A stretch of DNA of 64,000 bases from Laccaria trichodermophora (taxonomy: Eukaryota; Basidiomycota; Agaricomycetes; Agaricales; Hydnangiaceae), in contig JACTVC010000035.1 in the NCBI GenBank assembly GCA_018417955.1, positions 248,001 through 312,000 of the forward strand, in the 5' to 3' direction. The translations under genes were made by a program, and so were the position numbers. Shown one piece after another: positions 50,241 to 60,433 of this stretch. The notes under the pieces were generated by a model. The model worked only from the letters and a program-made list of their open reading frames with translations. It made no database searches and was not told the origin of the DNA. Position 1 is the stretch's first letter, and every line of letters begins with the position of its first letter.

Positions 50241-51676
50241 ATGTCTTTTATAAGGTCCTACCCCATCCTTCACCCCAGTCCTTTCATACTGACAATGACA
50301 TTTACAGGCTGGCCTTGTGTGTCATCGGTGTATATTCTATGTTCCTTGTCAGTCGTACACTCCGTATATATCTTTTCTCTTCTTACTCACTCACTGCCAG
50401 CTGTGGGCTATTGCACAAGAACGATGTATGACACCCTCGTCTATTTCTTCACCAACTAACCAACGCAACTCTCTAGTATCTGCCCCATTCAAGTCTATAG
50501 ATGGCACCTCGTCAGATAAATTTAAATCCGCCCTTTTCATGGGAACCTGCCAAAGCGCACTCAGTTCAATATCAGCCCTCATATATATCCTCTGTCGACG
50601 CAAATCGACAGATACACTGCCACAGAGTTTGGGTCTTCAACACGTAGAACCAGTCTCAAACGGCGTCGCGATACCCAACGGAAAGCATCATCGTCATCAT
50701 GAACACCCTCCAAAACCATCCACTCGTTATTCCCACAAAGCCCTGCTTCTCAGCTATCTCCAATGTTCTGTCTTCATCACCTCCGCAGCCCCTTTTGGCT
50801 TTGCAGCACTCTCTTACATATCATACCCCGCCATGGTTCTGGGCAAGTCCTGTAAGCTTGTCCCCGTGATGATCATGAACGTCCTTCTCTACCGTCGCAA
50901 GTTTGCACCTCACAAATATCTTGTCGTCTTCATGGTGACCCTCGGCATCACCATTTTTATGGGCTTCGGGAACGACAAGAAAGGAAAATCGCATTCCTCA
51001 GGTAATAATGGTCTGACACAAACTCCGTACGCCAACATCATTGGAATCTCATACCTCCTCATCAATTTGGCTCTCGACGGCGCTATCAACTCGACTCAAG
51101 ATGAAATCTTCACTCGCCACAAGGTAACCGGGCAGCAAATGATGTTCTGGATAAATTTGTTCTGCACAATTCTCACTTCGATCTTGTCAATCCTTCCTCT
51201 ACCTTATATCCCTGTCATTCACCCCTCCACCGACGGTCAATCTGAGCTTTGGGGCGCCCTCACGTTCATTCAAAATCACCCTTCCATTATCGTCCCTCTG
51301 GCACAGTTTGCACTTACTGGTGCCCTGGGGCAACTATTTATCTTTGAGACCCTCCAACATTTCGGGTCACTTACCCTTGTGTACGTTCTCTCCTGTTTTA
51401 CGAGGAACTCGCTAATCTTGATTTGTAGGACTATAACCTTAACGCGTAAATTATTTACCATGGTGTTATCGGTGGTTGTCTATAACCATACACTTACCAC
51501 GGGACAATGGCTCGGTGCTGCAGTCGTTTTTGCAGGGATATCTGTGGAAGCGTTTGTCAAGCGAAAAGGTGCGGAATACAACTGCTATATCCAGAATTCA
51601 ACTGATGACTCCTTTAGATGTTCATGCAAAACGCGTCATCCAAGAAAAGGAGAAAGCAAAGATAAAATCATTGTGA
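50241..51676 (+). CDS. HUT1: UDP-galactose/UDP-sugar transporter of the ER (HUT1, SLC35B1 type)
   Basis: Multi-pass nucleotide-sugar transporter of the UAA family in the ER membrane. The start is a 14-nt exon, ATGTCTTTTATAAG, joined over an intron (50255-50306) to give MSFIRLALCVIGVYSMFL. A second intron (GTCAGT..CCAG) then leads to LWAIAQER, the conserved N-terminal helix. The body has ALSYISYPAMVLGKSCKLVP, YRRKFAPHKYLVVFMVTLGI, LLINLALDGAINSTQDEIF and LGQLFIFETLQHFGSLTLV. A third intron (51379-51428) joins TITLTRKLFTMVLSVVVYNH and GQWLGAAVVFAGISVEAFV. Removing a last intron (about 51569-51618) gives the tail ..EKEKAKIKSL, a K-x-K-x-x ER-retrieval signal, with stop at 51676. The unspliced frame to 51729 lacks this signal. 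Confidence 0.9.
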
Positions 51677-51771
51677 TATTAGAGCCATTCACAGCAAACG
51701 ATACATGGATAGGGTATGAACATAAATAGAGAAAAGAGTGGAGAGATAGACGTTGGTGTAGATGTTCAGGA

Positions 51772-52740
51772 TCATGACGTCTCCATCGCATTTGGATCAA
51801 ATTCCTCCGAGTCATTTTTTACCAACGGCCGCTTGCGGTCTTCGTCCCTGGTGTCTTCGTCGTCGTCATCGTCGTCCGACCGTTTGCGGCGCGAAACACT
51901 CCGTTGAACGGTTGGGTATGATGCGACGGCCAGACTTGCTTTGTAGATTGCCTCGTATTCCTGAGGAATGTCAGGTTGCGAATGGATTGGAGAGAGAGAG
52001 TAAAGTCTACGACGAACCTTTATTTGAGTCAAAAACCCACCATTCGGTGATATGCAATAGCGACGGTTTTGAACCATGTGAAGAGCATCTTCCCATGAAA
52101 GTTGATAATGTTGCATGACGAACATCACCACGAATGCTGGGGATAAACTAATTCCTCCTATATAAAAGCATGAGCTGAGCTGGCGATGACGTGGGGACTG
52201 CTCACCATTACAATGAACTAGAACCCGCCCTCCTTGAGCAATCGCCGTGTCAATGAACTGCTTCGCTCTGCATGTTCGTCAGGGTGCCCGCCCAGAATAG
52301 GAGAAACCAAAGGGCAGCTCACCCCGGAAACAGACGAATCAGATTCTGCTCCTCGTTATCCTCCACGTCTAGCGTCAAATAGGTAAAGTGTTCTGGAAAC
52401 CGGGGTTTGACAGAGAAAGCCTCCTTGGCATCGCGTATGCATACGCTGTCCAAGTGTCAGACTTTGCAGACAAAGAAAGACGTAGAGCGAGTGGCGTACA
52501 TGTGTGAGATGTTGAGAGAGCGGAGGGTTGGGAGAGATTTTGATGCGACAAAGGGACCTAGTAGAAGACCTGGGAGAATTTGTTGGCATTCTCTGCGCAT
52601 CTCGTATCTTGTTGCGAGCAGGATCAGATGGGGGCAAGGAGCATCACTGTTGGATGTGAAAAGGCGCACCTCCATTCGACGTCGCCTGGACCTTGGACGA
52701 CCTGCCTCAGCTCATCGTCGGTCATTGTCACGCTCTGCAT
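51772..52740 (-). CDS. STYX-like dual-specificity pseudophosphatase
   Basis: Starts MQSVTMTDDELRQVVQGPGD at 52740 (a second ATG in frame is at 52725). The fold is that of STYX: RRECQQILPGLLLGPFVASK, LPTLRSLNISHM, then after introns CIRDAKEAFSVKPRFPEHF, TYLTLDVEDNEEQNLIRLFP and KQFIDTAIAQGGRVLVHC. The signature reads HCNGGISLSPAFVVMFVM, so the catalytic Cys is present but the CX5R arginine is Leu. It closes with MVQNRRYCISPNGGFLTQIK. The tail is basic then acidic (RRKRSDDDDDDEDTRDEDRK), ending DPNAMETS at 51772. Without the Arg, phosphate binding should fail, so a scaffold or competitor role is inferred. Confidence 0.85.
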
Positions 52741-52853
52741 GATCTAAAATTATAGAAAAAGTGTTTGAAGATACAAAGTTAGCTTGGGAGTTGTGACTTG
52801 GAAGGCGTGTCTAAATTACTGTCACGTGCGCGTAGTTCCACTGAACGCCTCCC

Positions 52854-54614
52854 ATGCCTCGCGAAATTATCACACTTCAGCTCGGACAATGCGGAAACCA
52901 AGGTGAGAATGCCTCAACAAAGTGGTATATGTGTGCTAATACTACATGGTCCAAGTGGGCTCCGCATTCTGGCAACGATTATGCGCAGAACATGGTATCA
53001 ATAAGAATGGGATTCTCGAGGAGTGGGCGACAGATGGAGGTGACCGAAAGGACATTTTTTTCTATCAGGCCGACGATGAATTATATGTCCCTCGATCCAT
53101 CCTCGTGGATCTGGAACCTAGGGTATGAGTGTGGTACCTATACGCATTGCGAAGCTGCTAACTGCACCTCGTACGCAGGTCATCAACAACATCCTCACGT
53201 CACCATATTCGCGTTTATATAATCCAGAAAACATTTTTGTATCAAAGGATGGTGGTGGTGCCGGAAACAATTGGGCTCAAGGCTATGCAGCGGGAGAACG
53301 GATATATGAAGAAGTCGTGGATATGATCGAGAGAGAGGCGGAGAGTAGTGATTCCTTGGAGGTGTGTGGTATACTATACCAGTTGTTCGGCACATTGCAT
53401 CTCGTCAAATTCTTAGGCTTTCGTTGCCGTACACTCCATAGCTGGAGGAACGGGTTCTGGCCTCGGTTCCTTTTTCTTGGAACGATTAAACGATAGGTTC
53501 CCCAAGAAGATCATCCAAACCTACAGTGTGTTCCCAAATACCCAGGAAGGCGACGTCGTCGTGCAACCGTACAACTCATTACTGACTCTAAAACGACTCG
53601 TCGATCATGCTGACTCTGTGGTGGTCTTGGATAACAGCGCTCTCGCTCGTATATGCGCAGATAGACTGCACTTCCAAACCCCGTCCTTCGATCAGACCAA
53701 TCAGTTGGTATCGACCGTTATGGCTGCAAGTACGCAGTCTTTGCGGTATCCGTCGTACATGAACAATGACCTAGTGGGCATCTTGGCGTCTCTAATACCC
53801 ACCCCACGTTGCCATTTTCTCATGACATCTTACACGCCTTTCTCAACCGACGAGATTGACAAAGTCAGATAAATTTCTCTGCATTGTTCTGGCTTACCAA
53901 TATGCTAACGTTACCGGGAAAGGCGAAACCTATACGTCGAACAACTGTGTTAGATGTTATGCGTCGCCTTCTTCAACCCAAGAACCGCATGGTCTCGACC
54001 ATATCCTCCCAGACGTCGTGTTACATCTCAAATTTGAATATCATCATGGGTGATATCGACTCGGCTGATGTATGTCCCTTCCCCAGCCACTGGTTCAGAC
54101 CCTATTGAGTCTCCTAATTAGATACATCAATCGCTTCTTCGCATACGTGACAGGAATTTGGCAACCTTCGTTCCATGGGGCCCCGCTTCCCTCCAGGTGG
54201 CGCCAGTGCGAAAGTCTCCCTACGTCAGCACTAGCTACAAAGTGAGCGGCCTGATGTTGGCAAATCATACGAGCATCACGTCGGTAAGCATTTCTGTGAA
54301 TAATTTTGCTACTCTTTGTTGAGAGCCATTTCATTCTAGTTGTTCAAACGGATGCTTGATCAATACGACAGACTAAAGAAGCGTAATGCGTTTATGGAGA
54401 TGTATAAGAAGGAAAAAATGTTCGAGAATGGCCTGGAGGAGTTTGACATTGCACGGTATGTTCTTTTTGTGTGATTTTTGAAAGATGCGCCTTTCGCCAA
54501 CCCTTTTATGCTAGGGCCACATGCGATGACCTAATGAAAGAGTACAAGGCGTGCGAGAGCCCGGATTATATCTCTTATGTGGGTTATTCAACTCGGGATT
54601 GTGGGGTTTGTTGA
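52854..54614 (+). CDS. TUBG: Gamma-tubulin
   Basis: Microtubule-nucleating tubulin of the spindle pole body and gamma-tubulin complexes. [16 protein letters not shown] (52854) is followed by an intron, then [57 protein letters not shown] and [20 protein letters not shown]. The tubulin GTP motif is split by an intron and reads [20 protein letters not shown]. Later blocks: [78 protein letters not shown] and the C-terminal SPDYISY. About nine introns. The frame after SPDYISY reaches TGA at 54614; the last few residues are uncertain. The gene is complete and conserved. Confidence 0.94.
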
Positions 54615-55417
54615 CTCATTTTAAATGATCAGAGTGCGGGGGCCTAGCGAGGACCTCATTATATTTATTGTTCAACTTCTCTTCAAATCTCGTAGGAGTA
54701 TCATTCGTACCTGTCATGTCGAGGGGCGTCGTACGTCTCTCAAGTTCTTGTCTTAATTTGTGATTACTCTCGTCAGAGAAGATGTAGCGACCAGTACGTG
54801 CTAGTCATTAACACCCAGAAGCCTGATCTGTGACACCGAACAGGATCTAAACGTTGAAGAAATTCACTTTGCACATAAAGATGTGGTCGCTCCATTCGAT
54901 ATCCGAGCATCCTTCGTTCAAGTAAATTGCTAAGGCATTATCGCTGTTCTAGACTCGCCTCGTCCCTCGACGAGACCCCGATTGGGAACGCAGGAAGCCG
55001 CCTTGTTTTTAGAATTGCGCCTCAGCGATTTAGTCGAAGTCCTGCAACTCGGCATTTTAATACGAGATATTGTATGTTTCCTTGCAGCCTTAAAGGAGGT
55101 TAAGAAAAAGAGAAGAGGGACAACATCTTTGAGCAGGAATCCTTGTATTCCGCTGCAACCAATGTGGACATGGTGACAGTATGAAATGAACTGTGCGCAT
55201 GCCTCGCCCAAGCCTCGCCAGAATCTCTGACGATTTTCGCGTTTGGGCAAAGATTTTCAAAGCTTTCGTAGATCTTTATGATGACATCTCTATCCCATAA
55301 CTCATTAGCTGACCTCCTTACTCCCCTTACCTGTATTTTATCACAATTTCTCTTTTATTCTCCTTCCTTCAAGCTCATTGAGAACAAAGCGACGCAAACA
55401 AATCGAAGAACCTCTCC
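54615..55417. other. Intergenic region with a possible small spliced gene
   Basis: About 800 bp between gamma-tubulin and the CobW gene. On the plus strand a frame at about 54844-54931 (DLNVEEIHFAHKDVVAPFDI then RASFVQVNC*) has protein-like composition and follows a canonical acceptor. An ATG at 54716 with a GTACGT donor lies upstream. I could not join them in one frame, so no gene is called. The rest shows nothing. Confidence 0.35.
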
Positions 55418-56887
55418 ATGGACGAGGAAATTCCAGAACTGATACCTGCTCTAGAGCTTGCAGCCCCTGTAGCTCCCTTGTACACAAAACACGTACCGCT
55501 TACGATCATTTGTGGTTTCCTCGGTGCAGGCAAATCTACGTTGCTCAAGTGCGTGTTCACTGCATATTGCCTATGAAGTACTTAGCACACTCGACAGACG
55601 TATCCTCACCGAACGACATGGATACCGAATTGCTGTCATCATGAACGAGTTTGGAGACACTGCCGTGAGATGTGACTGATAAGAGAGTTAATGCAGTTGC
55701 TTATCGTCCGTAGGACATAGAGGGTTTGTCTTCTTCCTGCAAAATAATGACTCGCCATTGAGTCCCGCGGCATTAGCAAAAGCAATCAACGTCGCTTCCC
55801 CGGACGCAGAACAATCGGAAGAGTTTCTCGAACTGGCCAATGGATGTCTATGTTGCAGCATAAAGGACACAGGGATTGCCGCCATCGAAAAACTCATGCA
55901 GCGCAAAGGGGCTTTCGATCATATATTACTGGAAACAACGGGTCTGGCTGATCCAGGTATGCTTGCTGCCTCATTCCATTGCGTCGCTTCTCATCAAGGC
56001 GGTGAATAGGGCCTATTGCGTCAATCTTTTGGCAGAACGAAGAGTTCGCCACAGGACTGGGTCGAGATATCGCTCTGGACGGCGTAGTGTGCGTCGTGGA
56101 TGCCGTCTTTGGAAGAAAAGTACCCGGGTCGTTATCTAGTGATGGGTGTTAAAGTTCTAATCAACGTTACAATTATAGCAAATGGAAGAAGATCATTCCA
56201 CCGATGGTGTCAATATCGGTGAAAGTCTTCGGTATGTAATCGTATCTCCACACCAATCTTTACCTCACTTTTTTTCATAGGCAAATCGCAGGAGCCGATG
56301 TTATCTTACTAAACAAAGCCGACCTTGTTACACCCGACGATTTGAACCTCACGGAAGAACTAATATATCAAGTCAACCCTGCTGCTCCCGTCCACAGAAC
56401 AATCAAAGGCGAAATCGATCTAAAACATATCATGGGCATCTCTGCCTACACCCTGCCACCAACAACTCGTACATCGTTTAATATATCTTCAAGTGACGAT
56501 CAGCACGTTCACTCAGAGGGATGCGATCACAGCCATGACCGTTCAACACACTACGAGGTCAGAGGAATATCCAGTTTACAGGTCTCTTGTCCTGTTTTGT
56601 CGCAAACACAGTTTGATCGACTTGATGAATGGATTCGCTTGGTTCTATGGGAGAACCGAATACCCGAAAAATCAACCGAGTTGGAGCTCAAGGTTCTACG
56701 CTGCAAGGGAGCGTTCACGTCAGACACTGGTGCTACATTTGTATTGCAAGGCGTACAAAGTATGTACGAGATCACCCAGCTAGAAGGTGGAGAGGTCATG
56801 GGTATTCCGGAATCCGGTAAAATCGTACTCATCGGGAAAGGACTGAACAATGATGTCCGTCAGAGCCTAGAAAGTATCTTTCAATGA
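55418..56887 (+). CDS. ZNG1: CobW/COG0523 GTPase, ZNG1-type zinc chaperone
   Basis: P-loop GTPase of the CobW family; ZNG1 members hand zinc to methionine aminopeptidase. [20 protein letters not shown] starts at 55418, then [19 protein letters not shown] (Walker A), [15 protein letters not shown] (switch I), the metal-binding CxCC motif in [14 protein letters not shown] (about 55840-55875), [13 protein letters not shown] (Walker B region) and [14 protein letters not shown] (NKxD). A His/Asp-rich segment ([20 protein letters not shown], about 56497-56550) is typical of metal handling. The C-terminal CobW domain has [40 protein letters not shown] and ends [10 protein letters not shown] at 56887. 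Six or so introns. It is convergent with POL12, 26 bp between stops. Confidence 0.9.
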
Positions 56888-56913
56888 ACATAACATTAGA
56901 TATTGCGCAACTG

Positions 56914-59131
56914 TCAGCTCTCTAGCTTGACGATTTTGACTGTTAGTCTCTCGTTTAGTTTTCCCATACTTGTGCGGCCCGCGATGTCAATCGTGGCGTA
57001 TGATCCTTTGCTCAAGAAGGAAGGATTGATTGCTGCTGTGGTATGAACAGTCTGAGGAGGGTGTAAGATGAATCTTCAAGCAATCACACAAACCAACCTT
57101 GGTAAATTGCTTGAGTCTACTCGGCAAGATGAGAATATCCGGTGCGTAGTCGAGATCACCATCGTCAATCATGCTTATCGCATCCGAGTGAGTGACATCG
57201 AGGTTCACCTCGTGTGACGAGTCCGCAGGGACAGGAAAGAGGGGGTAAAAACTGTAGTTGGCAGGTTAGTTTTAGCAAAGCAGTAGTATCACCACATACC
57301 TCCTCTGTTGGAGAAGATGGCGACAAAGGTTTGCCATAGCGTCCGACGACACGTCGCCTTCTAATGCTGGCAAGGCCTCAACCTCAACTCCCCTCTTGAT
57401 ATACTCTTGTGTACGCAAATGGAAGAGAACATCGACGCTGCTTACGGCGAACGATATGTCATTGATACTGAACCGAGCAGGGTTTGGAAGGAGGTGGATC
57501 CGCTTTTGAAAAAGTCGTCATTTGGGAACAAAAGTGAATAAATGGCGGTGGTAGCCTTACGGGGTCAGCAGGGAAGAGGTCCCAGTCTAGCTCGGGTTGC
57601 GGAAACACGGCGTGAGTGCTGACGAGATCGCGGACACTCGATACAACAAGCACAATACTTTCAGGAGACGCCACAAGAAAGGTACGTATGGAATCAGCAA
57701 TACGGCCCTTGAAAATATTCGCGGCAGAAAGATCAGAGTCGCCAGCTTTTATTTTCGCATGCGAAGAGTCAATAAATGGGCCGACCTTAGCTATACAATT
57801 GATATTTCTTGGAGTGAGAAGGAACGTAAGGACATACTAAAAGGAGCACGTTGGGCTTCGTCGCATTCAAAGTTGACAATAATGTACGCCACGGCTTGAA
57901 GTTGAGATCTGCATCGGAGGTGTACGGCCCACAAACAACACATATGGATACAGGTTCATTTCCCATTTCTGGGTCTTGTTTGGGATCCAATACTCCGCAG
58001 CTGGCCGGCGAAGCTTTGAGGGGTGGTATCTAAATCATAAATGAAGGGTCACATTGCACATCCAGAAATCGTAATTCCAACTCACTGAAAGAACCTCTGT
58101 CGCCAAGAAGTAGCCTCCGCCTCCGTTTTTGCCCTTCAAAGCCACGATAGCGCCAGGAAATAGTCCTGTGCCACCTGTTCCCTGAACGGAGCCGCGAATT
58201 CGTAAAGCATGGTCCAAACGAAGGGGCACGCGAGCACCATTTGATGTCGCGCGTGACGATTCGATCATCAGAGTCGACTCCGTTAATTTAGCCGATGCCG
58301 ACTCAGAATCTTGAGTCAACCTCCCGATGATGGTGACCTCTTCCTGGCAGATTATGTTGTTGATAACAAGACATCAACATAGCAGCAACGCGACATACAT
58401 CGGTTGCGGACGAGGGATCTGCGAACTCGGGAATATCATAATGGGTTTGGATAAGGTCTGCGAAGTCTTCTATGAGTTGATCCAAAACTACAAAAGTCAA
58501 GTTGCAGAGCATAGTTTAGACCATTGCATTGGGTAATAGATACCTTCACTCCGTTCCAAGATCTTCTCGTACATATAATGGTCTGACGACAATGACGAAA
58601 GTAAGCAACATCAATAACGCGCTGCAAAAGATAGACTCACATGCACGGCTTTTCTTCTTATCTGCGTCATATGAAGGGCCCCTAAATACGAGATGGCTGG
58701 GTCCAGGAACGCTTGTCTCGCCAGTCTCCTGCTTGATTGGCGTGGGAGGTAAATTCCTCACCATGTTTTGAGGAAATCTTGTTCGGTCGACTTTGGCAGT
58801 ATTCCCTGGTTTCGGCTTTGTTTGAGCCCTCTTAGTGCTGGCCGTTATCATATCCCTCTGTATCTGAGCCTTGAGGGCTCCCAAGGTCTCCAAAGTTATT
58901 GGAGCGATGCCGGAGTGCGTAGCCGATGGGCGATAGTTGAAGGCTTCAACTTTAAAGAACAAGTCTTCTGGCTTGAGATTGTACAACTGACACATTGAAA
59001 CACCTGGGCACTCGTGTTAGTGACGCGTAAGAAAGAGGAGGGGGTGCAGTACATTCTGCCAAAAGCGCGTCATCTGAGGCAAAGGCAGGCCCAAATGATT
59101 TTGATACTTCGTCTCGCCAATCTTTATCCAT
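56914..59131 (-). CDS. POL12: DNA polymerase alpha subunit B
   Basis: Regulatory B subunit of the DNA polymerase alpha-primase complex in nuclear replication initiation. ATG 59131 gives MDKDWRDEVSKSFGPAFASD. An intron (about 59005-59053) then joins ECVSMCQLYNLKPEDLFFKV, the conserved N-terminal domain. A linker with PKPGNTAKVDRTRFPQNM follows. The OB domain includes LRLDHALRIRGSVQGTG and LFPGAIVALKGKNGGGGYF. The inactive phosphoesterase domain has ISICVVCGPYTSDADLNF-like strands, PNVLLLVGPFIDSSHAKI, SIVLVVSSVRDLVSTHAVFP and ARFSINDISFAVSSVDVLFH. It ends RTSMGKLNERLTVKIVKLES at 56914. About ten introns. Intact. Confidence 0.92.
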
Positions 59132-59556
59132 AGAGTGTAATCGAATTCAAGAGGCTGGTCACTGAACGCGTGACAGGCGCGTCTTTGGCGAGCACGTGCA
59201 AATAAATGACGACGAGGACACATGTTTCAGCTTGCTTTCACAAGCAGTAACTTAGAGTAAGTACTAGCAGGTACTAGCCTAACCACAGCGTATACTAAGT
59301 ACTCCAGTTCCTCAATCGGTGGTAATACAACCTGCAAATTCCAAAAGATATCAAAGTATAGGAATAATATCGGGCGTAGGCATGCACATTGCACGATGAA
59401 GATGTAGATCCGACAATTTGCGCTCTGACCGCCCAAGATGATAGTCCTTGACTCCTCAAGGCAAGACAACTCGTACCATAAGATGTGTGATGTGATGCAC
59501 GTGCAATAGAAGTAGGCGACGGATTGTGTGCTTGGTGAACCAGGGTGTCCAGATGA
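59132..59556. other. Intergenic region upstream of POL12
   Basis: About 425 bp: POL12 promoter and 3' flank of the endosulfine gene. A small direct repeat AGTACTAGC.. near 59258-59278. Nothing else recognised. Confidence 0.35.
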
Positions 59557-60118
59557 TCATTCGGTGGCGTCGGTGTCAATTTCAGTGCGCTCCACTGAGT
59601 TTGCGAGCGCTACTGTGGGGGTAGCATGAGTGGCCGTTGTTGTGGGGGTGGTGGAGTCGTCCTGCGTAGGTTCATCGTCAGGGACATTAGTGTTGTCGTC
59701 GTGTGCAAGTCCGCTTTCCTTGTTCACTGGGCTCATCGAATTAGTGGGTGAGATAGACAAGCTTTGATGGCCATTGTTGTGACCATTTCCACAGCTTGAG
59801 GCGTGGGGAATGCTACCATGGGCCAAGCGGTTAGGAAAGAAACGATGCTTGGCGATGGATGGAAACGCACTTCTCGGGATTGGGAATTGCTGTGCCAACA
59901 GTGTTCTGCGGTGCAACTCCAGCTTTTGAAAGTGCATAATCGCCAGAGTCAAAGTATTTACGATCCTGCATAACATCGTTCAAAAGGTAACAGAGAACCT
60001 GGGATCAATGACGAACCTTCTGCATCTTCATGAGCACGTTCTTGTGCGTTGGGAGTTTTCCATACTTGGCGAAGAGCTGTTGCTCTTGCGGATTCAGCTT
60101 CTGTGAAAAGGGCCCCAT
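59557..60118 (-). CDS. IGO1: Endosulfine / Igo-type PP2A inhibitor
   Basis: Small protein that, once phosphorylated by the Greatwall/Rim15 kinase, inhibits PP2A-B55 at mitotic entry or in quiescence. MGPFSQKLNPQEQQLFAKYG starts at 60118, with KLPTHKNVLMKMQK. An intron (59967-60014) then joins DRKYFDSGDYALSKAGVAPQ, which contains the diagnostic FDSGDY phosphorylation motif. After NTVGTAIPNPEN a second intron (about 59812-59870) leads to IPHASSCGNGHNNGHQSLSI and a Ser/Thr-rich tail ending RTEIDTDATE at 59557. The same frame is open upstream of 60118 with an unrelated sequence, so an upstream exon is possible, but the start chosen matches family length. Confidence 0.88.
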
Positions 60119-60433
60119 CGAATCAGTATCCCTCTTATGACATCTTGCGTGCCCCAAGGATTGGTACTGCTCAGAAGACGTACGCTGATGTCGATCTTGT
60201 TGCGCTGAGCGGGAAGCATCGCAGGCAATGTCTGGAGCAAAGCCAAAAGCGGAGGAAAGGCGGCTGAGCGCTAGGATGAGGGCAAAGGGCAAGCTTGACG
60301 ATGATGACCTCTAACCAGAATTTAGATATCAATTATGAGTGTTTTACGCATACAGCGGAGTTGTGTCGGAGTCAAGTGTTTAACGTTTAACATTTAAATA
60401 ATATTGGCATTTATTATTCAAGATCCATCCGTG
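60119..60433. other. Intergenic region upstream of the endosulfine gene
   Basis: About 315 bp, probably the endosulfine promoter and the 3' flank of the next gene. Around 60375-60420 it is AT-rich (CGTTTAACATTTAAATAATA). No further feature. Confidence 0.35.

Noticed and set aside
59815..59845. GGCCAAGCGGTTAGG string resembling a tRNA D-arm
   Set aside because: No acceptor stem or T-arm can be paired around it; it lies in an intron of the endosulfine gene.
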